Below are positions 28,801-36,906 of a DNA stretch of 64,000 nt, piece by piece (the first letter of the stretch is position 1; every line of letters begins with the position of its first letter). Origin of the DNA: Magnetofaba australis IT-1 (GTDB taxonomy: Bacteria > Pseudomonadota > Magnetococcia > Magnetococcales > Magnetococcaceae); assembly GCF_002109495.1 (NCBI RefSeq), contig NZ_LVJN01000014.1, positions 62,001 through 126,000 on the forward strand, read 5' to 3'. Both the position numbers and the translations under genes were made by a program. The notes under the pieces were generated by a model. That model saw only the letters and a list, made by a program, of their open reading frames with translations. It did no database searches and was not told the DNA's origin.

Positions 28801-29925
28801 TTCCGCCGCCGGTTCAAACGCCTGCCGCAAGCCGTTGAACTCAGCCAGATCCCCCACCCGGGTGGCGGTGCCGTGGGCCTCCACCAATCCCACAGTGGCG
28901 GGACTCACAGCGGCGGAGGCAAACGCGCGTTCAATAGCCAACGCCTGACCGCTGGAGCGCGGCGCATAAACGCTGGTGGCGCGACCATCGGAGGAGGCCC
29001 CCAAACCGCGGATCACCGCATAGATGGGGTCGCCATCGCGCTCGGCGTCCTCCAGGCGGCGCAGGGCGAACATCCCCGCCCCCTCACCCAAAATGGTGCC
29101 GTCGGCCTGCGCCGAAAAGGGTCGGCAGTCGCCCGTGGCGGAGAGCGCCGGCGTCTTGCTGAAGCAGACATACATGAACACATCGTTCATGGCGTCCACG
29201 CCGCCGCTGATCACCAGATCAGTATCGCCCACCTGTAGCGAATGAATAGCGCCCTGCAGCGCTGATAGCGAACTGGCGCAGGCTGCGTCGGAGACGAAAT
29301 TAGGCCCGCCCAGATCAAAGCGATTGGCGATGCGTCCGGCCACCACATTGCCCAGCAGGCCAGGGAACGACGCCTCCTGCCACGGCACATAGCACTGGGC
29401 GATCTGCTCACAGGCGGCCTGCACCTGGCTTTCGGGAATGCCCGCTTCGCGCATCCCCTTCACCCACATGGGCTTCTGCAACCGACTGGCCAGACTCGAC
29501 ACCAGTTCGGTGGCCGAGGTCACCCCCAGCATCACGCCGATGCGTTGACTATCAATATGGGGAAAGCGCGCTTCTCCGGCCTGTTTGAGCAGCTCCCGCG
29601 CGCCGATGAGCGCCAGCAACTGCACGGAATCCGTCGCTGGCAGAGCGTTGGGCGGCAGACCAAACTCCAGCGCATCGAAGGGCATGGGCTTGAGAAAGCC
29701 GCCGCGGGCGCAGTAGGTCTTATCCGGGGCTTTGGGGTCGGCGTCCAGGTAGTCATGGGCCAGCCAGTGGGAAGCGGGAACCTCCTGCATGGCGTCTACG
29801 CCCTTGACGATATCGCGCCAGAAGCCGGCGGTCCCTCCCTCCCCGGGAAAGCGGGCGCTCACCCCCACAATGGCCAAGGGAAGAAACGGGCGGCGCGCGC
29901 CGCTGTTGGAGTTCTCCTGCATCAT
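25891..29925 (-). CDS. pfaA: PfaA/Pfa2-type polyunsaturated fatty acid synthase (KS-AT-ACP-ACP)
   Basis: A 1344-aa protein. The ketosynthase (16-470) has Cys216 (DAACASS), EAHGTAT and KSQIGHTKAAAG. The malonyl-type acyltransferase starts at FLFPGQGAQYPNMG (about 590) with GHSFGE near 680. A long Ala/Pro/Met linker leads to two tandem acyl-carrier domains with phosphopantetheine serines in GIDSIKR (about 1186) and GVDSIKQ (about 1285). The protein ends soon after the second carrier, so the ketoreductase is on the next gene. Two carriers is few: marine Pfa enzymes often have four to nine. ATGs at 29925 and 29922 are both possible; AAAGG lies upstream. It starts 7 bp after the pfaD stop. Confidence 0.88.
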   Translation of the reverse strand: MMQENSNSGARRPFLPLAIVGVSARFPGEGGTAGFWRDIVKGVDAMQEVPASHWLAHDYLDADPKAPDKTYCARGGFLKPMPFDALEFGLPPNALPATDSVQLLALIGARELLKQAGEARFPHIDSQRIGVMLGVTSATELVSSLASRLQKPMWVKGMREAGIPESQVQAACEQIAQCYVPWQEASFPGLLGNVVAGRIANRFDLGGPNFVSDAACASSLSALQGAIHSLQVGDTDLVISGGVDAMNDVFMYVCFSKTPALSATGDCRPFSAQADGTILGEGAGMFALRRLEDAERDGDPIYAVIRGLGASSDGRATSVYAPRSSGQALAIERAFASAAVSPATVGLVEAHGTATRVGDLAEFNGLRQAFEPAAEGKRQYCALGSVKSQIGHTKAAAGAAGLFKAAMALHHRVLPPTIKAAQPNPKMEIEQTPFYLNTRARPWIANPDHPRRASVSSFGFGGSNFHVVLEEYVGAGRRPDKLRALPAELILLSADSSAALKTAVGALRGRCEQEPLAQMARATQEAFNATDPHRLALVAESGAELARLLDEISAYLTSHPDQPLDRPGLHYGVGAPFTDKIAFLFPGQGAQYPNMGADLALHFDMARETFDAAAALPPLRQSGLMDALFPIPAFDAESEQAQVRAITRMAHAQPGIGAVSLAQLALLDAMGVKPDSALGHSFGEVMALHVAGAFSREAALTIASQRAARMEQASEGTDGGMIAALAGREQVEAALTPWPDAVVIANDNAPQQVVLAGPHSALTEVEAQLTQAGVRCKALSVASAFHSPLVADGAVGFLEDLNGIEFAAPQLPVIANETAEPYAGDAQIIREQLARQLAQPVRFRQSVEALYAVGVRLFVEVGPSAVLTGLVGQCLADQPHAAVALDGKPGQGVQAFLRGMAKLASLGVSLDYDLLWREAPPEPAEPAAAHSILISGANVGKPYPPSEGAAGLPAPNPEPAPSIAQNTAPQPSQPTLQPTQPIESSPMARPNAQTPPMPPVTPEQPSSAAPAAPDAQWLSAFERFQRHTVEAQIHFQQTMSASHHAFLQTMERALTALGQDAGGAPLPPLQPLAPMPPMPAPAPMPMAAPAPMAPPSMAAAPSAQSMAPPAMSAPAPVAAAPIAAASVAPPPAPVVQTPVAPPPAPAASPAQDPQTLLYAVVAEKTGYPEEMLQAEMEIEAGLGIDSIKRVEIFSALQERMPQLEEVEPAQIADWRTLGDILNHLASQSAPVAEAASTPVAAAPAAAGPAVDVTQTLYAVVAEKTGYPPEMLQADMELESGLGVDSIKQVEIMVALQERIPQMPELEPAQLAQLGSLGKIVAFLEQVLGQSAAGDVSAPKLRPSA

Positions 29926-29932
29926 CCTGCCT

Positions 29933-31560
29933 TTACACCTGCAATATGCGCGGACGGTAGTTGAACGCGGCATCGGGAACCTGCACGCCCATGCTGCGCA
30001 GTTGCTGCGCGCGACTAATCACCGCCGCGCCCTCCAACAGATTCCAGGCGATTTGACTCACCGTACGATTTTCCAGCGGCTCCAGAACCGACCCCGAGAC
30101 CCAACGATTGAACGTCCCCATCACCGGCCCGCACCAGATCTGATAGTCCGCCTGGCGGTCGGCGATCCCCTCGATGGCCCAACGGCTGGACATGGAGAGA
30201 TACCACCGAAAAACCAGCGCCATGCGCACTTTGGGACTCTCCTCGCCGCTCTTGGCAATCTGCGGATTGCGGGTGAGAAAATAGTCCCGGGTTTGTCCCC
30301 AGATCTCCTCCAGCGGAGCGCGAAACAGGTTCTTCTCCAAACTCTCGCGCTCGGCGGCGGGGATGGCGTCGAGCCCCTCGTAGCGTTGATAGAGGCTATA
30401 GAGTTGCCGCGCCCGCTGCGGGAACAGCGCGCCGCGCTTGAGCACCTGCACCTGCCCCCCCATCTCAAACATATCCGATGCCGGAGCCATGGCCATATCC
30501 GCCACATCGGCTTTGGCCAGCATCGCTCGACCCGCTTCGGAGAGCCCTGACTCCACCGCGCTCTGATTGATGGAGCCGGTCATCACATACGCTGCGCCCA
30601 GGGCGAACGCCGCCGCCACCGCGCCCGGCGAGCCAATGCCCCCCGCCGCCCCCAGATGAATCGGTGCGGCATAGCCATGCTCGACCGCCAGCGCATCGCG
30701 CAAAGCGGCCACCGCTGGAAACAGACTAGTCAGGGTGCGGTTGTCGGTGTGTCCGCCGGAGTCAGCCTCCACCGTAATAGACTCGGCCACCGGCAGTTGC
30801 GCGGCGCAGTCGCACTCCTCGGCGGTCAGCTGTCCCGCCTGTTGCAACGCGCGCAACATCGCTTCGGGCGGCGGCGACATGAACTGCTTGGCGACTTCAG
30901 GCCGGGAAATTTTAGGAAAGAGATAGCGCGCCCGCCGCACCGCGCCGGAAGCATCGCGCTGCATCCCTTTGGCGGCGAAGCGCACCACATCGGGCGTGAG
31001 CTGCATGAAGGCCGAGGCCGACAGCCGCATCACATTGTAGCGTAAGAACAGATCGACAAACTGCTCCTCCATCTGCGGCTCTTGCGGGGAGTGGATCAGA
31101 TTACAGCCCCAGGCGTGGGGGTGATCGTCCAACGCAGACTGGATCTGCAGAATCGACTGTTCGACGACCGCCAACGATTGCCCGGCGCTGCCATAAAACG
31201 CCAGACAGCCCGCCCGCACCGCCTCCACCACCATACGCACTGTGGTCAACCCGCGCGCCATCTCGCCCACCACATAAGGGAATCGCGCGCCATGCTTGGC
31301 CGTAAAAATGCGATCGCCCAACCATTCGGGATAAAGAGGCGGCAGCGCCGCCACAACAGGAGCGCTGTTGGGCTCGGAAGTCACGGCGCCAGCGGGAAAT
31401 AACTGTCCGCCCTGGAGCGGCGTCAACGAGGGGTTAGCGCCCCCCCCGCCAGCAACAATGGCGCGCGAATCTGATCCAGCGCAGCCAATACGGTTTCTGG
31501 CGACTGACAGAGGACGCCATGCTCCCCTGGCGACCACACCCCTAACTGAGTCTCAAACAT
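29933..31560 (-). CDS. pfaD: PfaD enoyl reductase, frameshifted in a G8 run
   Basis: An FMN-dependent enoyl reductase of the nitronate monooxygenase fold that acts in trans in Pfa systems. The main frame has NLIHSPQEPQMEEQFVDLFL, SASAFMQLTPDVV, EADSGGHTDNRTL, GAAGGIGSPGAVAAAFALGA, YVMTGSINQSAVE, MAPASDMFEMGGQVQVLKRG and FRWYLSMSSRWAIEG. The family's N-terminus is found in another frame (MFETQLGVWSPGEHGVLCQS to PLLLAGG). It joins at eight G (31440-31447 on the plus strand as C8); one added G would give one frame of about 543 aa. Start at 31560 has AAGGCG upstream. As read, the product is truncated, unless this is an assembly or homopolymer error or the run slips. Confidence 0.85.
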
Positions 31561-32007
31561 CCATTCGCCTTTGCGCGTGATCGGATCTCGAAAGTCGCTT
31601 GCTGCGCCCAAGGGCTCCCCTTTAGCGCTCAGCGCCGCATCGTCGTCTTCTATAACAAAGCGACAAGCGCATTGAATTTGCGAAGAAACATGACGCCATT
31701 GTGAGGGACCAACTGAGGTGGGCTCGTCAATGAATTTGCAGTGTAGCGCATCCCCGCCACGCATAGAAGTGATTGAGAAGAAAACAGATAGGAACCAAAC
31801 AGATGGCGGCTCCTCAGTAGCACTCCCTGGTGGTGTAAACAGCAACGGAGCGAGATCGTCATAGGGGTGCGTCAGATATCAAATCAGAGGTCTGTCCTGC
31901 GGAGAAATCTCTCAAGAGGGAGAGTGAAGTGGACACAGAGTCGTTGTCAAACACACAACGCAGATAGCGTAGGCTGCCTCCACTGCGACATAGCGTGTAG
32001 AGGGCAC
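31561..32007. other. Leader region of the pfa operon
   Basis: About 450 bp between the small exported protein's terminator and pfaD. An open frame continues upstream of the pfaD start to 31845 but has no recognisable domain. The ribosome site just before 31560 argues that pfaD begins there. The pfa promoter should be here; I do not see a clean -35/-10 pair and call none. Confidence 0.45.
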
Positions 32008-32043
32008 AAAAAAAAAGTGCTGCACAGATCACTGTGCAGCACT
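32008..32043 (-). terminator. Rho-independent terminator of the small exported protein gene
   Basis: A perfect 12-bp stem (AGTGCTGCACAG and CTGTGCAGCACT at 32016-32027 and 32032-32043) with a 4-base loop. On the minus strand the stem is followed directly by nine T. It lies 34 bp after the stop of the gene at 32077-32421 and separates it from the pfa operon. Confidence 0.92.
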
Positions 32044-32076
32044 CGAACATTCAAACATTTCTTAAGAGTGGCGCTC

Positions 32077-32421
32077 TTATTTGGTCGCGGGCGCAGGAGC
32101 TTGAGGAGCCGCGAAAGGAGCCACCGGGGCGCCGTACGGAGCGTAACCGTAAGGGGCGTAACCGTAGCCATTGTAGCCATTATAGCCATTGTAGCCACTG
32201 AAGGCGCTGTCGGCGTTGCCGCTGAAGTTGAAGCCAAAGTTGCCGCTGGCGTTACCGTTGCCCACGCCATTGCCCCAACCGTTGCCCAGACCATTGCCCC
32301 AGCCCGGACCACCCCAACCCGGGCCCCAGCCCCAGGCGTTGGCGTCGCTGGCGACCAAAGAGGTGGCGGAAACGGCGGCGAAAGCAGCCAGAGCCAAGAA
32401 AGCGGATTTTTTGCTACGCAT
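32077..32421 (-). CDS. Small exported Gly/Asn/Tyr-rich protein, possible sulfur-globule protein
   Basis: A 114-aa product with a clear signal peptide (MRSKKSAFLALAAFAAVSAT, cleavage likely after DANA). The mature part is low complexity: GPGWGGPGWGNG, GNGWGNGVGNGN, then NGYNGYNGYGYAPYGYAPYG and an Ala/Pro tail. The composition and size resemble sulfur-globule envelope proteins (SgpA/B/C type) of purple sulfur bacteria, which are exported and rich in Gly, Asn, Tyr and Ala. That identity is inference from composition; a structural coat or surface peptide is equally possible. A GGAG ribosome site precedes the ATG. It has its own strong terminator, pointing to high expression. Confidence 0.7.
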   Translation of the reverse strand: MRSKKSAFLALAAFAAVSATSLVASDANAWGWGPGWGGPGWGNGLGNGWGNGVGNGNASGNFGFNFSGNADSAFSGYNGYNGYNGYGYAPYGYAPYGAPVAPFAAPQAPAPATK

Positions 32422-32695
32422 GATCGTTCTCCATCGTCGAGTTTAGTATTGAAAAGCCCCCCTGCACTATGCCCTTCACAACCACCCCAGGCAGAGCAGG
32501 TCAGCGTCGTTGTGTTGAGAAACATCATGGCAGAGTGGGATTCAGAATAACAGTATATTCTTATAAACAATTGTAAGCAGAGAGTTACGGAACTTTGAGG
32601 GACGTGTGGATCTTGATACAGATTTGCAACATAGCCCCCGGCAACGCGACACTCCTGTCATAATCAAGAGTCGAGCAGAGCTGAATCCAGAATCA
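32422..32695. other. Upstream region of the small exported protein gene
   Basis: About 270 bp of lower GC content (AT-rich around 32540-32590). It probably holds the promoter of the minus-strand gene ending at 32077. A TATACT-like box is visible near 32553, without a matching -35 at proper spacing. No gene is seen. Confidence 0.35.
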
Positions 32696-32866
32696 CTAAT
32701 TCGCCTCGCTAACAGAATCGAGCCAGCTTTGATGCATGAAGAGATAGTCGTCCAATTGCTTGGCGATGATGGCTTGGGCGGCAACGCTGGGGTGTGGATC
32801 GTCCGGCGCAATCCAGGCCTGTTCCGGTCGCTGTCCAAACTGCTTTTGGAGAATAGGCGTCGGGTC
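32696..32866 (-). pseudogene. C-terminal fragment of an SGNH/GDSL-type hydrolase, cut by IS21-type element
   Basis: In the frame ending with TAG at 32696-32698 the translation reads DPTPILQKQFGQRPEQAWIA, then PDDPHPSVAAQAIIAKQLDD and a short tail. The D-x-H-P-S pattern is the catalytic Asp/His block (block V) of SGNH hydrolases. The fragment starts at the left border of the IS21-type element. With that element and one copy of the 6-bp duplication removed, the frame joins exactly to 35559-35842 (IPLA-DP-TPIL). The gene is thus a disrupted hydrolase. Confidence 0.7.
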
Positions 32867-33003
32867 TGAGAATGGCGCCGTAAAAATGCATCACTGAAAC
32901 AGCTTGGATCGTCCAAAAATGGCGGTCCAAAAATCCCACACCAGAAAAAGCTCTCTAACTCAGAAAACTCAGTCATAGAGTTTCCGGGTCAGGGGGTGGG
33001 AGG

Positions 33004-34503
33004 ATGTATTCAGTGAGCATGTACAGAGAAGTGCGTTTGGCGGTAACCAGAGGCGGGATGAGCAAGCGCAAGGCGGCGGAGACTTTTGAGCTGGATCCGC
33101 GCACGGTGCGCAAAATGATGGAGAACCCTGAGCCGCCAGGCTACCAGCGGAGCAAGCCGGTCAGATTGCCCAAACTGGGGCCGTTCACCGGGTTCATAGA
33201 TCAGATTCTCAAGAACGATCTGGAGAAGATCAAGAAGGAGCGCCACACCGCGCAGCGGATATATGAACGGCTGCGCGATGAATACGGCTACGACGGGAAA
33301 TATGGCGCGGTCAAGGAGTATGTGCGCGGCAAGCGTCTGCATCTGAAAGAGAAGTTTGTTCCCCTCAGCCATGCGCCCGGACACGCCCAGGTGGACTTTG
33401 GGCAAACGCACGGCGTGATCGGCGGCGTGGAGCGCAAGATCCACTTTTTCTGTATGAGTCTGCCCTACAGCGACGACAGCTTCGTTATGGGCTTCCCCGC
33501 GGAAACCACGGAAGCGTTTTGTGCGGGGCATAACGCCGCCTGTGATCACTTCGGCGGCGTTCCCCAAAGCATTCTGTACGACAACACCAGCATCGCCGTG
33601 GTCAAAGTTTACCGGGATGGTCGCCGAGATCTGACCGAAGAGATGATCCGGCTGCAATCCCATTACCTGTTCGATAGCCGCTTTGGCCGCCCGGCGCGAG
33701 GTAACGACAAAGGCAAGGTCGAGGGGCTGGTCGGCTACGCCCGACGCAACTTCATGGTCCCGGCTCCCCGCTTTGAATCGTTTGATGCGCTCAACGCTCA
33801 CCTGCGCCAGAAATGCCTGGAGCGTCGTCAACAGACATTGCGAGGCTGTCAGCGGAGTATCGGAGAACGATTTTCCACAGACCAGGCGGCGTTCCTGCCG
33901 CTGCCGCCAATTCCCTACGACGCTTGCGAGAAGGTGAGCGCCAAGGTCACATCCCAGGCGCTGGTGCGCTATCGAACCAATGACTATTCGGTTCCGGTGC
34001 GTTATGGCTTTCACGATGTGCAGGTGCGGGGCTACATCCACGAAGTGGTGATCGCCTGTGGCGCTGAGGTGATTGCCCGGCATCCACGCTCCTATGCGCG
34101 TGAGGACGCCATCTATGACCCCTTGCACTATCTGGCGCTGCTGGAGGAGAAACCCAGGGCGCTGGATCAAGCCGCCCCGTTGCAAGGATGGGAACTGCCA
34201 GATGAGTTCGCCACCTTGCGCCGTCTGATGGAGTCCCGCCTGGGTAAAAAGGGCAAGCGGGAATATATTCAGGTTCTGCGCCTATTGGAGACGTTCTCCT
34301 TTGAACAGGTCCATTTTGCCGTGCAACAGGCGTTGAAGTTGGGCGCCATTGGCTTTGAGGCGGTCAAACATCTGCTGATCCGGCACATTGAACAACGTCC
34401 GCTCCGTTTGGATCTGTCCCGATATCCCTTTTTGCCCGAAGTGCATGTGGCGCGTACATCCGCCAGGGATTACGCCGCGTTGACGTCAGGAGAGCAACCA
34501 TGA
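33004..34503 (+). CDS. istA: IS21-family transposase IstA
   Basis: A 499-aa transposase. An N-terminal helix-turn-helix (GGMSKRKAAETFELDPRTVRKM) is followed by the integrase core with AQVDFGQTHGVIGG (first Asp), LYDNTSIAV (second Asp) and GNDKGKVEGLVGYARRNFM (Glu). A C-terminal Mu-like beta-barrel region (RTNDYSVPVRYGFHDVQVRG) follows. Length and organisation are normal for the family. It overlaps istB by 4 bp (ATGA). Confidence 0.95.
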   Translation: MYSVSMYREVRLAVTRGGMSKRKAAETFELDPRTVRKMMENPEPPGYQRSKPVRLPKLGPFTGFIDQILKNDLEKIKKERHTAQRIYERLRDEYGYDGKYGAVKEYVRGKRLHLKEKFVPLSHAPGHAQVDFGQTHGVIGGVERKIHFFCMSLPYSDDSFVMGFPAETTEAFCAGHNAACDHFGGVPQSILYDNTSIAVVKVYRDGRRDLTEEMIRLQSHYLFDSRFGRPARGNDKGKVEGLVGYARRNFMVPAPRFESFDALNAHLRQKCLERRQQTLRGCQRSIGERFSTDQAAFLPLPPIPYDACEKVSAKVTSQALVRYRTNDYSVPVRYGFHDVQVRGYIHEVVIACGAEVIARHPRSYAREDAIYDPLHYLALLEEKPRALDQAAPLQGWELPDEFATLRRLMESRLGKKGKREYIQVLRLLETFSFEQVHFAVQQALKLGAIGFEAVKHLLIRHIEQRPLRLDLSRYPFLPEVHVARTSARDYAALTSGEQP

Positions 34504-35300
34504 ACGACTCTCCGCAGATCCTCCTGGCGCACCACCTCAAAGCGCTCAAACTGCCCACATTTTATCGAGAATATGAAAAGATCGCCAAACAGTGCGCGGC
34601 GGAAGGCGTTGATCATAGCCGATACCTGCTGCGACTGAGCGAACTGGAGTTGATTGAGCGGGAGCGGCGCATGGTGGAGCGACGTATCAAACAAGCCCGG
34701 TTTCCCACCATCAAGAGCCTGGACTCCTTTGATTTCCTGGCCATGCCCTCATTGAACAAGGTTCTGGTGATGGAGCTGGCGCGTTGCGAATACATTCAGC
34801 GCCGAGCCAATATCATCGCCTTGGGCAACAGCGGAACCGGGAAAACCCATATTGCGTTGGGATTGGGCCTGGCCGCCTGTCAGCAGGGGTTGGCGGTTGG
34901 CTTCACCACTGCCGCGTCGCTGGTACACCAGTTGATGGAGGCGCGCGACGAAAAGCAGCTGCAGCGTTTCCAGAGTCAGTTGAGTAAACACAAGCTGTTG
35001 ATCATCGACGAATTGGGCTTCGTCCCACTCTCCAAAACGGGGGCTGAGCTGCTCTTTGAGGTGATCAGCCAGCGCTATGAGCAGGGTTCAGTGATGGTGA
35101 CCAGCAACCTGCCGTTCGAGGAGTGGACGGAGGTCTTCGGCTCCGAGCGCCTCACCGGCGCCCTGCTGGATCGGTTGACCCATCATGTCCACATCCTGGA
35201 GATGAACGGCGAAAGCTATCGACTGAATCAAAGCAAACGGCAAAAGCGCGCTGCAGAAACAAAAGCTTCCTGCTCAAATAGCAAAACCGACCCTTCCTGA
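34500..35300 (+). CDS. istB: IS21-family helper ATPase IstB
   Basis: A 266-aa DnaC/DnaA-like AAA+ protein. Walker A is GNSGTGKTH (about residue 107), Walker B is KLLIIDELGFVPL, and sensor 1 lies in VMVTSNLPFEEW. In this family IstB selects the target and stimulates strand transfer by IstA. Its start overlaps the istA stop, so the pair is translationally coupled. Confidence 0.95.
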   Translation: MNDSPQILLAHHLKALKLPTFYREYEKIAKQCAAEGVDHSRYLLRLSELELIERERRMVERRIKQARFPTIKSLDSFDFLAMPSLNKVLVMELARCEYIQRRANIIALGNSGTGKTHIALGLGLAACQQGLAVGFTTAASLVHQLMEARDEKQLQRFQSQLSKHKLLIIDELGFVPLSKTGAELLFEVISQRYEQGSVMVTSNLPFEEWTEVFGSERLTGALLDRLTHHVHILEMNGESYRLNQSKRQKRAAETKASCSNSKTDPS

Positions 35301-35558
35301 AACTGGCGATCCTGCCCACTTGCGGCTCCGGGAGAGGCGGACGCTCCGCTATCCCTGTGGAAAACGAAAACACGTTTCCCACAGGTCTGCCGCCTCTCCC
35401 TCATTCTGAATCTCAAGTGTGTTGAAAAGATGTTTTTGTTCGTTTTTTTAAAGACAAAGGAAAACGGCAAACCCCGTTGTGCGCTACGCGCCCAACCAAT
35501 GCCCAAGTGATGCATTATTGCGGCGCCATGGTGCTGCATTTTTCGGGCGCCATTGACA
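35301..35558. other. Right non-coding end of the IS21-family element
   Basis: Contains an inverted repeat (gagaggcggacgctccgct... and ...gccgcctctc around 35331-35399) and the multiple terminal repeats usual in IS21 (ggcgccatggtgctgcat and ggcgccattgaca near the end). No gene. Confidence 0.5.
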
Positions 35559-35842
35559 CGGGTCCGCTAAGGGGATCCCCTGTTGGCGAAACATCGCATG
35601 GATAATGGCGTAGGTGGGAGGGTAAGGGCCTTCAACAGAGAGATCGTGCATCTACGGAATCAGCAGCCCCACCAGTGGAATACGACGCTGCGCGCAGAAA
35701 CTCCGAATGTGCGCGATGGCCTGTTGCGCCAGATGAAAGCTTTGGCTCTGCGGTTGGTACAAATCCGCGTAGTAGTCGCTCAAGAAGACGTTTCTCCACT
35801 TCATTCCCAACGTGCGCAAGCGCACGGACGCCATTGCAGCGA
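35559..35842 (-). pseudogene. Internal fragment of the SGNH/GDSL-type hydrolase
   Basis: The frame reads LRTLGMKWRNVFLSDYYADL, AQQAIAHIRSFCAQRRIPLV and GLLIP, then a TAG, and continues with MHDLSVEGPYPPTYAIIHAM and FRQQGIPLADP into the IS21 border. The pattern (core strand ending LVGLLIP, later strand GIPLADP) fits the middle of an SGNH hydrolase. The in-frame TAG at about 35650 shows decay after the insertion. The 5' part is missing because an IS3-type remnant starts at about 35843. Confidence 0.65.
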
Positions 35843-36906
35843 GAGAGGTGGCACCAATTTGTCGGACAGGTGGTTAAGGTTGAGTTTCGCCCATTGAGCA
35901 GCAGGAGAATGATATGGCGAAACGCAAACAGCATTCTGAGGAATTCAAAGCGCGTGTGGCGCTGGACGCCATCCGTGGAGAATTGACCTTATGGAGATGG
36001 CGACCAAATACGGCATTCACCCAACTCTGGTCACGAAATTGTGAGCATTGTCAGACCGTGCGAGTTGGTGGGGATCAGTCGTTCCTCGTTCTACTATGAG
36101 GCCAAAGGCGAAAGCCTGCTGAACCTGGAGCTGATGCAGCTGATCGACAAGCAGTTTCTGGAGACGCCGTTTATGGCTCCCGCCAGATGGCGCGATACCT
36201 GCGCAATCATGAAGGATATTATGTCAGTCGTAAGCGTGTCAGGCATTTGATGGCCAAAATCGGATTGGTCCCGATCTATCAGAAACCCAGGACCACTCAA
36301 CCGCATCCGGCGCATCCGATTTATCCCTACCTGTTGCGGGATCTACCCATCAACCGACTCAACCAGGTCTGGTGTGCAGACATCACCTACATTCCCATGC
36401 GTCGAGGGTATTTGTATCTGGTGGCCATCATGGATTGGCTCAGTCGGCGCGTACTCTCCTGGCGGCTCTCCAACACCATGGAGGCGGAGTTCTGTGTGGC
36501 GGCGCTGAAAAAGGCGTTGGCCAAGTTTGGCGCTCCAGAGATCTTCAATACCGACCAGGGCAGCCAGTTCACCAGCCAAGCCTTCACGGATGTGTTGAAA
36601 GACGCTGGCGCACGGATCTCCATGGATTGCAAAGGCCGTTGGCTGGACAATGTTTTCATCGAACGCTTATGGCGTTCCCTGAAATACGAGTGCGTCTACC
36701 TGAACGCCTTTGAAACCGGCTCACAGGCTCGACAGGGCATTGGCGAATGAGTCTCTTTCTACAACAATAACCTGCCTCATTCCGCCTTGGCGGGGGGACG
36801 CCAGATGAGGTCTATCAGGGGCAGGCCTTCAACAAAGCAGCGTAACTGGCGGACTCAACTTTATCGAGGCCTCTGATCTGTCCAAATAATGGGGCCACTT
36901 CTCCAT
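35843..36906 (+). mobile_element. Degenerate IS3-family element (borders approximate)
   Basis: The left border reads gaggtggcaccaatttgtcg and the right border, read inward on the other strand, gagaagtggccccattattt. These are imperfect inverted repeats, each followed by GGACAG. The length of about 1060 bp is shorter than usual because orfA and the start of orfB are deleted. On the left it cuts the SGNH-type gene; on the right it cuts an IS1-type insA. Confidence 0.65.
35914..36840 (+). pseudogene. Broken IS3-family transposase genes
   Basis: OrfA begins normally (MAKRKQHSEEFKARVALDAI) but leaves its frame after about 28 residues. OrfB pieces follow in two frames: CELVGISRSSFYYEAKGESL and then RYLRNHEGYYVSRKRVRHLM, QVWCADITYIPMRRGYLYLV and FNTDQGSQFTSQAFTDVLKD to WRSLKYECVYLNAFE. 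A TGA after QARQGIGE interrupts the C-terminus, which continues as VSFYNNNLPHSALAG. At least a deletion, one frameshift and one stop are needed, so it is inactive. Confidence 0.85.

Larger units (their letters stand above)
32867..35558 (+). mobile_element. IS21-family element with 6-bp target duplication
   Basis: 2692 bp. The left end TGAGAATGGCGCCGTAAAAA and the reverse complement of the right end TGTCAATGGCGCCCGAAAAA form inverted repeats that continue to GCATCAC/GCAGCAC. The 6 bp CGGGTC occur directly outside both ends (32861-32866 and 35559-35564), a target duplication. It carries istA and istB, both intact, and interrupts an SGNH-hydrolase-like gene. Confidence 0.92.

Noticed and set aside
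25951-29238. A 1095-codon open frame on the plus strand opposite pfaA
   Set aside because: Its product is Arg/His/Gln-rich without domain motifs, and the other strand has unmistakable KS, AT and ACP sequences. It is a high-GC shadow.
31561-31845. Upstream extension of the pfaD reading frame to 31845
   Set aside because: The sequence before 31560 has no similarity to PfaD N-termini that I recognise, while a ribosome site stands directly before 31560.
32606-32869. A plus-strand 87-codon frame
   Set aside because: It is opposite the SGNH hydrolase fragment, whose DDPHPS motif and exact junction across the IS21-type element identify the minus strand as coding.
33010-34185. A 391-codon frame opposite istA
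   Set aside because: istA is full length and conserved; the antisense product has no recognisable motif.
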